64,000 bases of DNA from Dickeya chrysanthemi NCPPB 402 (GTDB lineage Bacteria; Pseudomonadota; Gammaproteobacteria; Enterobacterales; Enterobacteriaceae), in NCBI RefSeq assembly GCF_000406105.1, contig NZ_CM001974.1:2819174-2883173 (forward strand), given 5' to 3'. The notes beneath the pieces are model-generated. The model was given only the letters and a program-made list of their open reading frames with translations, did no database searches and was not told where the DNA came from. This document shows positions 51,341 through 60,492 of this stretch, piece after piece. Position 1 is the stretch's first letter, and each line of letters begins with the position of its first letter. A program made the translations under genes and the position numbers.

Positions 51341-52901
51341 TAGCAGGCAGCTGATAGCTCCAGGTTTCAGTCAATGTCGTATCGCCATTGACCAACGCCG
51401 CTCGCATTTCCGTCGGCTGTTTATTGTCCTTCACTTTCAGACGCAGTGTCAGACGCCAGCCATGTGTTACCGGATTATAGCGAACACTGTTTTCCACGAT
51501 TTCACCGTTGTCGCCAATACTGGCTTGTGAGGCGACAGGCGTATTCGGATCCAGATCCTTCATTTTGCCACCGGCAAAATCAACCAGGAATGCGATAGTG
51601 CCGTCAGGCTGACGAATCAGGTTGGACTGTTTCACATCCCCCGTCGAACGTCTGGTCTGCATGACGTATGCCTGTTCCGGAGAATGCAGGGCTTCTTCGT
51701 CTTTCGTGAAATGCAACCGATATTTAACTTCCAGCGGCTTACCTTTTTCCGGCAGGGTTTCAGGCGTCCAGAAGGCGACGATATTATCGTTGGTTTCATC
51801 CGCAGTTGGGATCTCTACCAGTTCAACTTTGCCTTTACCCCAGTCTCCTTTGGTTTCCACCCAACCGCTCGGACGCAAGTCATAACGATCGTCCAGATCT
51901 TCATAACCCGAGAAATTACGGCCGCGCTGTAGCAAGCCAAAACCTTTCGGATTCTCAATCGTATAGGTGCTTACGGCGAGATGTTTAGGATTATTCAGCG
52001 GACGCCAAATCCACTCGCCATTGCCGGCATGAATCGATAGACCGTTGGAATCATGCAATGCCGGACGATAATTCAATGTTGGCGACGGCTGATTGGGCCC
52101 AAACAGATACATACTGGTCAGCGGTGCAACGCCCAATTTACCCACTTTATCACGCAGGTAAACTTTGGCTTCCACATCCATCATACTGTCGCTACCTGGA
52201 TAAAGCACGAAACGGTAAGCACCCGTAGAACGCGGAGAGTCCAGCAAGGCATAGATCACCAGATGCTTGTCTTCCGGTTTCGGATGTTCAATCCAGAACT
52301 CGCGGAAACGCGGAAACTCTTCGCCGGAAGGTAAAGCCGTATCAAGCGCCAGGCCGCGAGCCGAAAGGCCATACACCTGCCCCTTGCCTACGATGCGGAA
52401 ATAGCTTGCGCCCAGCATACTGAGAATTTCATCGTTTTTATCCGCTTTATTGATCGGATAAAGAACTTTAAAACCCGCGAAACCCAGATCTTTTACCGTC
52501 TCCGGGTCATGATTAACGGAGCCAAAATCGAAGTAATCAGTGGAATATTTGATTTCATTGACTTCAGTGGCCGTCACTTCGTTGATTTTGACTGGGATGT
52601 CAAAATACATACCCTGATGGTAGAACTGCAGTTTGAAAGGCGTCTGGTCCGAATTCCAGTAGGATTTGTCCTGGTTGAAGCGAATCTGCTGATAATCAGC
52701 AAATTTCATATCACGAAATTGAGCAGGAAGATTACTCTTTGGCGCTTCATACCCCTTTTCAGCAAGCTTTTCCGCCTTCTGCGCAACATCATCAATGGAA
52801 AAAGCCCAAGCGTGCAATGATGTCAAAGACAGCATAACCGCAGCTGAAACCCAGCGAAGATTTGCAACCCGCTGCTTAACCCTAAATTTATTAACCAGCA
52901 C
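51333..52901 (-). CDS. opgG: Glucan biosynthesis protein OpgG
   Basis: Periplasmic protein needed for glucan branching and assembly (MdoG). 522 residues from a GTG at 52901, preceded by AGGGGGAG. No in-frame ATG gives a complete signal peptide, while the longer reading to 53003 adds a non-family N-terminus. The signal peptide, of about 34 residues, ends SLHAWA before FSIDDVAQ. The body ([20 protein letters not shown] onward) aligns end to end with E. coli MdoG. It is the first gene of opgGH. The 406-nt region 52902-53307 upstream has no gene. Confidence 0.95.
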   Translation of the reverse strand: MLVNKFRVKQRVANLRWVSAAVMLSLTSLHAWAFSIDDVAQKAEKLAEKGYEAPKSNLPAQFRDMKFADYQQIRFNQDKSYWNSDQTPFKLQFYHQGMYFDIPVKINEVTATEVNEIKYSTDYFDFGSVNHDPETVKDLGFAGFKVLYPINKADKNDEILSMLGASYFRIVGKGQVYGLSARGLALDTALPSGEEFPRFREFWIEHPKPEDKHLVIYALLDSPRSTGAYRFVLYPGSDSMMDVEAKVYLRDKVGKLGVAPLTSMYLFGPNQPSPTLNYRPALHDSNGLSIHAGNGEWIWRPLNNPKHLAVSTYTIENPKGFGLLQRGRNFSGYEDLDDRYDLRPSGWVETKGDWGKGKVELVEIPTADETNDNIVAFWTPETLPEKGKPLEVKYRLHFTKDEEALHSPEQAYVMQTRRSTGDVKQSNLIRQPDGTIAFLVDFAGGKMKDLDPNTPVASQASIGDNGEIVENSVRYNPVTHGWRLTLRLKVKDNKQPTEMRAALVNGDTTLTETWSYQLPANE

Positions 52902-53307
52902 ATCTCCCCCTGTATGTGTGCCTAAATCAACTAAAACCCATATTAATGGATAAGTTAGCTTTCCGACAACTCGAGAAAAGAACGGTTCATCATAATAGGT
53001 CATCGTTTAGACAACCATCGACACGCTTAAACGGTAAACCGCCTTTTCAGGATGAAAAACCATAACGAATATCCTTCTGGAAAGGCCCAAGAATAGTCCG
53101 TTGAGAAACGAGGGTAAATTTTCCTCTCACACGGCGGTAGTAGCAAGAAACTTCTGGTTATGACCATCACTCAACGTTGCTTTGTGGAAAGCAAACCGCA
53201 ATATCTTCACCTGACATGAACAAAATAGAACATTTTCTTAACTCTCGCGTCATGAATCAGGTAGAGTGTCGCCCATGTTGCCCTTTTCTATTCATCACAT
53301 GTAACAC

Positions 53308-53712
53308 ATGTCCTTGTTTGAACTGAGACAATGGCGCTTCCCTGCCTGGCTTGGGATCCTGGCCTTTGCCATGATCTTCCTGGCCCCGCCTGTTTCGCTG
53401 TCATTGCGAAACAGTCATCATGTTCAAATGGCGTCGCACCATTCGCTTTCAGCGATGGTATCCATGCCGGCCCACCACAATCACCACGCCCCTCCCGCTA
53501 TTCCGACCGGGGGAATGGGAGAGATGGGGATGGATCATGCCGCATGCGGTTATTGCGTTCTCCTTTCTTACTTACCGCTGCTGACGTTATCCGGCCAGCT
53601 TCAACCGGTTCATGCCGTTTGGTTATCCCGCTGGCAACCCATCAATCAGCGCTCTTTTCTGCCGCCTATTGCCTCTTTCCTGTCGCCACTGCCCCGCTCC
53701 CCTCCGCAGTAA
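53308..53712 (+). CDS. DUF2946-family His/Met-rich membrane or periplasmic protein
   Basis: 134 residues. A hydrophobic N-terminal segment (about 12-33) is followed by a His- and Met-rich stretch (HHVQMASHHSLSAMVSMPAHHNHH, shown here only as composition at about 37-60, and GGMGEMGMDH). After it comes the DUF2946 hallmark AACGYCVLLSYLPLL. Such composition suggests copper or other transition-metal binding, but no function is known. The start is uncertain: the ATG at 53308 lacks a good ribosome site. It precedes the PepSY gene by 161 nt, an arrangement seen with metal-related loci. Confidence 0.72.
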   Translation: MSLFELRQWRFPAWLGILAFAMIFLAPPVSLSLRNSHHVQMASHHSLSAMVSMPAHHNHHAPPAIPTGGMGEMGMDHAACGYCVLLSYLPLLTLSGQLQPVHAVWLSRWQPINQRSFLPPIASFLSPLPRSPPQ

Positions 53713-53873
53713 CTCAGCACGATTAAACGCTTATGAACTCATTGACGTGGCATCAGACGCGGTTCGGTTTACCGCGGGATCCGTCATGTCAAACATCGCT
53801 GAATCGCTGTCACCGCCGCCAGAAAAAACATGTTTTCTTGCCGGCAGCGGATTTATTTTATTCCGGAGATTTT

Positions 53874-55351
53874 ATGTCCAAGTTAAAAACCGAGACATCC
53901 TTAATACCGACAGGAACGCGCATTAATGCACCGCCCGCGCGCAATACGCACCACGATAATCTGGTTCTCTCGCAACGTGCGTCATTACAGGCCTTATTGA
54001 TGCGGCTGCATTTTTACATCGGCTTATTTGTCGGTCCGTTCATCTTTATTGCAGCCTTGACCGGCACACTCTATGTGCTTACACCTCAGATTGAAGCCAA
54101 ACTATATTCTAACCAGTTACTTACCAACACGGCAGGAGCACCGCGCTCACTGTCGCAACAGATTGAAACCGCTACCCATACTCTAGGCGATAAGGCTCAG
54201 CAAGCCCGATTAGTCGCGGTGCGACCAGCCCCGGCTGCCGGGCAGACGACGAGGGTAATGTACTCATTGCCGAGTCTCGGTCCAGCAGAAAGCTTTGCGG
54301 TTTTTGTTGATCCGGTTTCACTCGACATCCGTGGCACCTTAACGGTGTACGGCACCAGCGGCATTTTGCCGTTCCGCACGACGCTGGACTATTTGCACCG
54401 CAATTTGTTGCTGGGTGATATTGGCCGTCACTACAGTGAGCTGGCTGCCTCCTGGTTATGGATTGCTGCATTAGGGGGCTTATACATCTGGGTCTCAACC
54501 CGCAAAAACCATCCCCAGTTGCGCCGTCGCCCCACAGCCGGGCGCCCAAGTCCCGTCAGGCAGCGCCAACTGTTACGCAATAACCACGCGTTAACCGGCT
54601 TACTGCTGCTTATTGGACTGCTTTTTTTTCAGCAACCGGGCTCACCTGGTCCCGTTGGGCTGGTGATAACATTACCCAGCTCCGTACTGTGATGGGGTGG
54701 CTGACGCCCTCGGTCAATACCAAGCTGAATTCGGTACCTGCTGCGCCCGCTTCTCCACCGGTGGAACACCCTATGATATCAATGCCTATGACGCCTACCG
54801 GTGCAACGCCGCAAACCTTTGACCAGGTGTTGACCGTTGCCCGAAACGCAGGCATTGATGCGGGAAAAATAGAGATTCGCCCGGCAGCAAATCCCCAGCG
54901 GGCATGGACGGTTAGCGAAATTGATCGAGCATGGCCTACACAGGTTGACGTCGTGGCAGTTGATCCGACAACGCTTCGCGTCATAGACAAAGTTAATTTT
55001 TCCGACTATCCGTTGGCCGCTAAATTAACGCGTTGGGGGATTGATGCCCATATGGGAATTTTATTCGGTCTGCCCAATCAGATAGTGCTTGCCGCTTTTG
55101 GCGTCGGTTTATGCAGTCTGATCATATGGGGCTATCGGATGTGGTGGACACGACGCCCGACGCTTGCCGCCACGCGGCACCCCGTTCAAACGTTAACCAC
55201 AACGTTCCTGCAACTGAATGGCCAGCACCGGTTACTGGTACTGGTTATGGCAAGTGCACTGGCGATCAGCCTGCCCGTCATGGGCGTCAGTCTGGTACTG
55301 TTTTTACTGCTCGATATCTGGCGTTGGTCACGGCAGCGTCAGACGGCATAA
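53874..55351 (+). pseudogene. PepSY-domain membrane protein, frameshifted in a T-run
   Basis: PepSY_TM-type inner-membrane protein, family linked to iron or copper reduction and uptake. The ATG at 53874 has a CGGAG ribosome site. Frame one runs to 54692; after the T8 run at 54622-54629 the expected residues FSATGLTWSRWAGDNITQL appear only in the next frame, which continues to 55351. One more T would restore a 492-residue protein with transmembrane helices near 44-68, the middle and the C-terminus. It could be a real mutation, a slippage-controlled gene or a base-calling error. Confidence 0.8.
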
Positions 55352-55426
55352 CTCATGCTGTTCAGTGAAATGGTGTCTCGCAAACGCAGTGCGGCGGCAC
55401 GTTTCATTTACGGTTACATCTGAATA

Positions 55427-55462
55427 TAAAAAAACACCGCAGCCTCAATCCGCTGCGGTGTT
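55427..55462 (-). terminator. Intrinsic terminator of the chemoreceptor gene
   Basis: On the minus strand AACACCGCAG and CTGCGGTGTT flank a 10-nt loop and are followed by seven T. It starts 22 nt after the chemoreceptor stop and may also stop the PepSY transcript from the other side. Confidence 0.9.
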
Positions 55463-55483
55463 TACCCGTCTTTAGTCAACCGT

Positions 55484-57148
55484 TTAGAACGCTGCCCATT
55501 CCGGCGTATCAGCCACTCTTGCGTCTTTTGCGCCCGGCAACCCGGTCAACGCCAGCCCTTTTTCTCCAGGCTGGAACCGAGCCGCACTATTGTCAGACCA
55601 GTTATTATTCAGCCTGAATACACTGACGGTTTTCGCCAGCGTTTGCGCCTGTTCCTGCAACGACAACGCCGCCGCCGCAGATTCCTCTACCAGCGCCGCA
55701 TTCTGTTGCGTCGTCGTATCGATCTGCCCGATCGCCAGGTTTATCTGATTAATCCCCTCGCTTTGTTCCAGGCTGGCTCTAGCGATCTCTTTGATGAACC
55801 CATCGGCGTTATGCGCGTTATCAATCACCGCCACCATGGTCTGCTCTGTGCTTTCCACCAGTGACATCCCTTCCTGCACCTTCTGGACGGAGTTATCAAT
55901 CAATTCTTTGATTTCTTTAGCAGAATTAGCACTACGCTGCGCCAGTGCACGCACCTCGCTGGCAACAACGGCGAACCCCCGTCCTTGCTCACCAGCACGA
56001 GCCGCTTCCACCGCCGCATTCAGCGCCAGGATATTGGTCTGAAAAGCGATGCTGTCAATAACACCAATAATTTCCGCCATACGCTGGGATGCGTTGCGTA
56101 TTTCACGCATTTCCTGGGTAACATCCGCCATCATTTCTCCGCTTTGACGGACAATATCGGAAGCCTTGCCGGCCAGTGACGCAGCATGTTCCGTATTCGC
56201 CGCCGTATTCTTAATGGTGGAGGTCAGTTGCTCAATCGATGCCGCCGTCTGTTCCAGAGAGCTGGCCTGTTCTTCGGTACGAGCAGACAAATCCTGATTT
56301 CCCGCCGCAATCTGCGAAGCAGCGGACGAAATGGTTTCAGCACCATCGCGTACCTGGCTGACAATATTGCGCAAGCTCTCATTCATGCCGTACAACGCCT
56401 GCAACAATTGACCGGTTTCGTCCCTTGTACACGCAGAGGCTTCCGTGGTTAAGTCGCCTTTGGCGACTTTTCCCGCCAGTGTTAATGCCGCCTGCAACGG
56501 CTGCGTCACGCTACGGGTTATTCCCCAGGCGATCAGCCCTCCAGCGACAATACTGACGATAACAACCAGCCACAGTACCATACGAATATCACTATAACTC
56601 TGTTGTACGGCTTCCCGTGCGCTACTCATTTGATCGTCTTGATAATCAATGAATTCGGCTACTTTAGCCTTATATTTTTTTTGCAGATCCTGAGATACGC
56701 TCATTAATTCGGCTATCGCCTCTTGCTTATTTCCACGGCTAGCCAAATCCATGATTTTATTTCCAGACACACTATATTCACTTCGAATTTGCTGAATCTC
56801 TCGAAGTAAACTGGCAGAGTGTTCATCTTTGACACTTTTACCTAAATCAGCCAATAAAGCTGTAATCTCTGCGGAGTGATTTTTAGTTTCTTTATTCTTT
56901 TGTTGAATATCAGTATCTGTGTCCAGCATCAACACCAACTGTTGACCAAGCAAGGCATCATTCAACTCGTCGATCAACTTATTCCCTTTGGCCGTCAGCG
57001 GATAAAGCTCAGAAACGGTATAATTCATTTTTCGGTTAAATTCGTTCAGATTACTTAACGCCACCGCTCCGGAAATAAACAACATGACGATGAGAAATGA
57101 AAATCCGATTGCTAGTCTATAGCCTATTTTTAAGTTAGATAAATTCAT
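55484..57148 (-). CDS. Methyl-accepting chemotaxis protein
   Basis: Transmembrane chemoreceptor of 554 residues from the ATG at 57148 (GAGG site). TM1 is about 10-31, followed by a periplasmic four-helix-bundle ligand domain (about 32-188), TM2 about 190-212, a HAMP domain (about 213-265) and the signalling domain. The hairpin tip IAFQTNILALNAAVEAARAG is near 385. The protein ends TPEWAAF; EWAAF fits the x-aromatic-x-x-aromatic form of the CheR/CheB-tethering pentapeptide (NWETF in Tar). The ligand is unknown. It is a single gene with its own terminator. Confidence 0.94.
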   Translation of the reverse strand: MNLSNLKIGYRLAIGFSFLIVMLFISGAVALSNLNEFNRKMNYTVSELYPLTAKGNKLIDELNDALLGQQLVLMLDTDTDIQQKNKETKNHSAEITALLADLGKSVKDEHSASLLREIQQIRSEYSVSGNKIMDLASRGNKQEAIAELMSVSQDLQKKYKAKVAEFIDYQDDQMSSAREAVQQSYSDIRMVLWLVVIVSIVAGGLIAWGITRSVTQPLQAALTLAGKVAKGDLTTEASACTRDETGQLLQALYGMNESLRNIVSQVRDGAETISSAASQIAAGNQDLSARTEEQASSLEQTAASIEQLTSTIKNTAANTEHAASLAGKASDIVRQSGEMMADVTQEMREIRNASQRMAEIIGVIDSIAFQTNILALNAAVEAARAGEQGRGFAVVASEVRALAQRSANSAKEIKELIDNSVQKVQEGMSLVESTEQTMVAVIDNAHNADGFIKEIARASLEQSEGINQINLAIGQIDTTTQQNAALVEESAAAALSLQEQAQTLAKTVSVFRLNNNWSDNSAARFQPGEKGLALTGLPGAKDARVADTPEWAAF

Positions 57149-58174
57149 GTTGAGCCTCTTTAATAAAATCCTTTCGATTACAATCCAATAAAATAGAATG
57201 ATAAATATTTTATATTTACCAAACTCCATGCTTTAAGAGGTTCATTTCACTGCAATATGAACCATAGGCACACAATCTCTGAGCGACAAGAAGGAAAGTT
57301 AATTGAGGTAATAGCACAGATCTCTTACCTGCGAACAGCCTGGAAAAACCTGTACGGCATACCCCGAATGGGTTAAGGTCGGATCTCAAGTCATTTTTGT
57401 TAGCACGGCATGTGCGCCAACACATTATTCCAGATTTGGAAATCATTTTATCCTCCATGATTATCATTACCAGCTAGTGAGCAGTAGCCAAAGCGGCCAT
57501 GCAATGGCCTGATGAGTAGTCAAGGCCATACCATGGTTATTTCTACCGGCTATTGATTGGCAATAATCGAATGCGGCATCCTGCCATCTCCATTATCAGC
57601 GTAATCACCTTCTATGTGACCACACTGACAGTGGATTGTTTCACATTATAAACAGAATGGTAAGTGCATTATGGTTTATGACAAAAAAATCTTACATAAA
57701 TTTCCATATAATGACGCGACAACTTACCTGTTTTTCCATTCAGGAAATCCTCCTACCTGTCGATATCTTATTTTATAATTAACACCTCTACGTGATGAGG
57801 CAGAAAGATATTCGATAATTTTGGAAAAAAAGATGACATTTATATCTTAAAGAAAATTTCCGAAAAAAATGTAGTTCATTCTATTCAGAGACGTCCGTTG
57901 CTTAACATTGTTCTCCTGTTCGTCACTGTACACCTGGACTCGTGCTCCGCAAACACAAGACAGTCGACGACGCGCCATGTGAATTAAGTAGATGAACCCA
58001 GATGAAAGTTCCATTCAGGTATCGGCAATCGCAAACGTACCATTTCAATCCCGCCGGCAGGTCGCCCATCGAAGAATTGCACAACGCCACACGTTAACCT
58101 TTTAGGGCAAAACAGTTGCGTCTCGTGACGCGGCGGTACCGTGCATATCGAGCACTAACATAAACCAGAGATCA
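57149..58174. other. Gene-free stretch upstream of the chemoreceptor
   Basis: About 1 kb in which no open frame resembles a protein I recognise. Composition is AT-richer than the flanks. A 7-bp inverted repeat (ATGGCCT/AGGCCAT, near 57509-57536) is visible. The chemoreceptor promoter must be at its left end. The rest may be decayed coding sequence, but nothing can be named. Confidence 0.6.
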
Positions 58175-58283
58175 GGTAACGGGCAAATCGGCATTCGCTG
58201 ATTTGGCGCGGCTCGTGCGTCCATAGGGCGACGCCTATTACGAGGCGGAGTTAAGAGTTGCAAGCTGAAGTGAGGCGTATATA
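58175..58283 (+). repeat. Degenerate copy of the long ERIC-related element
   Basis: It contains CAAATCGG-CATTCG-CTGATTTG, GCGGCTCGTG, ATAGGGCGACG and, at the right end, GAGTTGCAAGCTGAAGTGAGGCGTATATA. These correspond in order to blocks of the neighbouring element at 58280-58445, with which it shares the terminal TATA. The left boundary is unclear. Confidence 0.5.
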
Positions 58284-58445
58284 CCCTAGATAATTCGAGT
58301 TGCAGGACAAACGCGTTGGCTCGTATGAGCGGCAAATCGGTATTAGCCGATTTGAACGCTGCCGGCAGCGGCTCGTAGGGCGAGGACCATTGATGGGCCG
58401 AGTAAGAAAGCCAACGCACCTGCAACGTGAAGTATGACGGGTATA
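58280..58445 (+). repeat. ERIC variant with a different core, 166 bp
   Basis: The ends are those of ERIC: TATACCCTAGATAATTCGAG then TTGCAGG on the left, and AAGCCAACGCACCTGCAAC then GTGAAGTATGACGGGTATA on the right. The usual GTAAGTGACT core is absent. In its place is about 95 bp containing GCGTTGGCT (repeated inverted as AGCCAACGC), the perfect stem CAAATCGG-TATTAG-CCGATTTG and GCGGCTCGTAGGGCGAGGAC. The whole can fold into one long arm with a branched tip. Confidence 0.8.
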
Positions 58446-58488
58446 AATGCTGCATCATGACGGCTGATACAGCATTCGACGAACGGAA

Positions 58489-58764
58489 TTACTTTTTCTT
58501 GGATGCGCTTTTGCCCTTCAGCAGTTGACGAAGTTTTTTGATTTCCTTCGCCGTCAGCGGTTGCTCCACAATCTCTTCCGTATTCTGACTATCAACGATT
58601 TCTGCCTCATCAGCGTCATGGGCATGCTCTTCGATATCAAAACTTCGCAGCAAACGAGCACTGACCTCAGCGCTGATAGAAACCTCGTTTTCCAACGCGG
58701 CGGCTTTGATCCGCTCTTTCAGCTCCAATGGGATTTTCAGTGACAGACTTGATATCTCGCTCAT
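58489..58764 (-). CDS. Orphan ribbon-helix-helix (Arc-like) DNA-binding protein
   Basis: 91 residues. The N-terminal part SSLSLKIPLELKERIKAAAL and the following SISAEVSARLLRSF form a beta-helix-helix unit (about 5-43) typical of Arc/MetJ-type repressors. An acidic linker follows, then a Lys-rich tail ending KGKSASKKK. No toxin or partner gene adjoins it, so it is not obviously an antitoxin. A CRP-like site lies 129 nt upstream. It has a normal start context. The target is unknown. Confidence 0.8.
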   Translation of the reverse strand: MSEISSLSLKIPLELKERIKAAALENEVSISAEVSARLLRSFDIEEHAHDADEAEIVDSQNTEEIVEQPLTAKEIKKLRQLLKGKSASKKK

Positions 58765-58892
58765 TTCATTACCTTTATGGCAGGAGAAAGTCTCAAACTA
58801 TTCCAGTCTTTGCACAAAGTCCATACTGCAACAAAAAATTAATATAATTGTCATGAAAGTCACAAAAAAACATAAAAAAGACGCATCTTTGA

Positions 58893-58908
58893 TGTGATAT
58901 AGATCGCA
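58893..58908. promoter_or_regulatory. CRP-like site upstream of the ribbon-helix-helix gene
   Basis: TGTGATATAGATCGCA differs from TGTGA-N6-TCACA at one consensus position. It lies 129 nt upstream of the 58764 start codon. The remaining sequence to 59369 shows no gene. Confidence 0.45.
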
Positions 58909-59369
58909 ACTTTGTTCAACTTATCTTCGTCGGTATTTTCCCCGTACCATAACAGCAACCAACCGCGTTATGCCCAGCGTCAATTACGCGTTGTTCATAC
59001 CGGAAATAAAGGGTTATCTAAAAAATAGGCAAATGAAGTTCAGATTATTCTTGATCTGCATTCTTTGACATGTCCGTCAAAAATAAATGAAGGCTCCGTG
59101 TAATATTATTACAAAGCAAGGCGAGATCAGCTTAGGGACCGCGTCAGCCGCAACGACACTGCCGCACGCCGTTAACATTTCCCGCTATTGAGATACCGAT
59201 GACGAAGGTACGCCACCACGTTGACGAAGAGCGGGACAATGAACGCCTCGGCGTGCAGCAAGATTTAACGACTGGAGCACGGATCCGGCATCGCCAGACC
59301 GGTTAATCGATTGATCGCAACATTTTAACAGCATAGAATACGCCCCCCTGCAACCATAAGGAAGTAAAT

Positions 59370-59554
59370 GTGTCACACCATCACCTGTGGGAAATGATCA
59401 GAACGCTCTATTTTCTGGGCCTTTCGGTCTCGATGTTATTTACTTTTTTATGAGTAAGGATAATTCCTTAGTCATGCGCTTTCTGGCTGCAATATTAATT
59501 GGCGTTACCTGGCCATTAAGTTTTCCAGTCGTCATCGTTTTTTCATTTTTTTAA
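59370..59554 (+). pseudogene. GhoT/OrtT-family small membrane toxin, frameshifted
   Basis: A GTG at 59370 follows AAGGAAG. Frame one encodes SHHHLWEMIRTLYFLGLSVS and a further hydrophobic stretch, then stops at a TGA just after the T6 run (59444-59449). The next frame continues MSKDNSLVMRFLAAILIGV then TWPLSFPVVIVFSFF to the TAA at 59552-59554. The second half matches the GhoT/OrtT signature (RxLSAFLVGxTWPMSxPVALLFSLF in E. coli). One additional T restores a 61-residue protein, the family size. No GhoS-like antitoxin adjoins, so it resembles orphan OrtT. Confidence 0.75.
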
Positions 59555-59558
59555 TTAT

Positions 59559-59759
59559 TATACCCAAAATAATTTGCGGCACAGGATAAACCGCCCACCT
59601 TTTGAACAACGCATTGACTATCGAAGGATTATTGGCAACGAAAGGAATAGAAAACGCCCGAACATTAATATCTGCTGCGCTATCCATAATAACGAAGAGC
59701 GCGCTATGAAGCAGATGTGCGTCCCTGAGAGTAAAACGGCCAGAATAGTGATGGGTATA
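59559..59759. repeat. Possible degenerate ERIC-ended element, 201 bp
   Basis: It starts TATACCCAAAATAATTTGCG and ends AATAGTGATGGGTATA, resembling ERIC termini, but the interior is not ERIC-like. Open frames across it have no recognisable protein. Weak call, based on the ends only. Confidence 0.3.
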
Positions 59760-59809
59760 AACGAATAGACCATAAGTGAAAGACAAATCATCGTTGTTCG
59801 GCGGCCGTC

Positions 59810-60283
59810 TTAATCCGTCGATGTATCGTCCGGCGGCTGGTTTAGCATGGCCTGAAGGTCTTGTCTGAGCAGCGACATCTGGCTGGCATACTTCTCCTTA
59901 TATTCCGCATCCTCCAGCAATTGCACGATTGTTTCCGACAAGGTAATGCCGCGTCGCTGCGCCAACGCTGCCAGGCGTTGCCATACCAGATATTCCAGAT
60001 CGATGGATTTTTTACGGGTATGCTGGTGTTCTGCATTGAAGTGCCTTTTGCGTCTGGCACGAATCGTCTGTTTCAACCGATTTTCCAGTGCCGGGTTCAT
60101 ACACTGTGCAATCCACTCCAGCACCAATACCGGCTGACTTTCCATTTTCAACAGACGGCTTACGGCTTCATCAGCCGCGCTTTGCTCAATAAAGCGCGTA
60201 ATGGGCTCACCTTCGCGATGTTTTTTAACCAGATACTTCCACTTCCAACCGCACTCAAGATTTTTTAGTTGTTGATATTTCAT
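59810..60283 (-). CDS. matP: Macrodomain Ter protein MatP
   Basis: Organises the Ter macrodomain by binding matS sites and links it to the divisome through ZapB. 157 residues (E. coli 150). [26 protein letters not shown] and the ribbon-helix-helix region around [19 protein letters not shown] are highly conserved. It is divergent from lonH, as in E. coli. On its downstream side E. coli has ompA; here there is repeat DNA and the toxin relic. Confidence 0.97.
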   Translation of the reverse strand: MKYQQLKNLECGWKWKYLVKKHREGEPITRFIEQSAADEAVSRLLKMESQPVLVLEWIAQCMNPALENRLKQTIRARRKRHFNAEHQHTRKKSIDLEYLVWQRLAALAQRRGITLSETIVQLLEDAEYKEKYASQMSLLRQDLQAMLNQPPDDTSTD

Positions 60284-60492
60284 ATATTATTCTTTAGTGA
60301 CCGTGTAACGTGCCTGAAATTGTCCCCATTGTTGCCCGATATTCCCATTGCAGGCAATCCCTGGCTGATTATTTTTTATCCAAAACAGACGCTGAATGCT
60401 CTCTTGTTCGCCTCTCCGATCTCAGCACATATGCAGCATTGAGAATTCTTGTATAATTACGCTTTTCCTTATAAACGATTACAGCAGATACT

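Noticed and set aside
57216..57467. 83-residue open frame upstream of the chemoreceptor
   Set aside because: No recognisable domain, poor start context and skewed composition; it overlaps the chemoreceptor leader.
58102..58458. 118-residue open frame on the minus strand
   Set aside because: It is read through the ERIC-related repeats and has no protein-like conservation; the frame is a by-product of the repeats.
59185..59376. 63-residue minus-strand frame as a possible antitoxin for the OrtT-like gene
   Set aside because: It overlaps the toxin start, lacks a GhoS-like ferredoxin fold pattern and has no ribosome site.
58489..59554. Ribbon-helix-helix gene and OrtT-like gene as a toxin-antitoxin pair
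   Set aside because: They are about 600 nt apart on opposite strands and belong to families not known to pair; kept as separate observations.
59532..59786. 84-residue open frame on the minus strand
   Set aside because: It overlaps the end of the GhoT/OrtT-like frame and a weak repeat; no family resemblance or start context.
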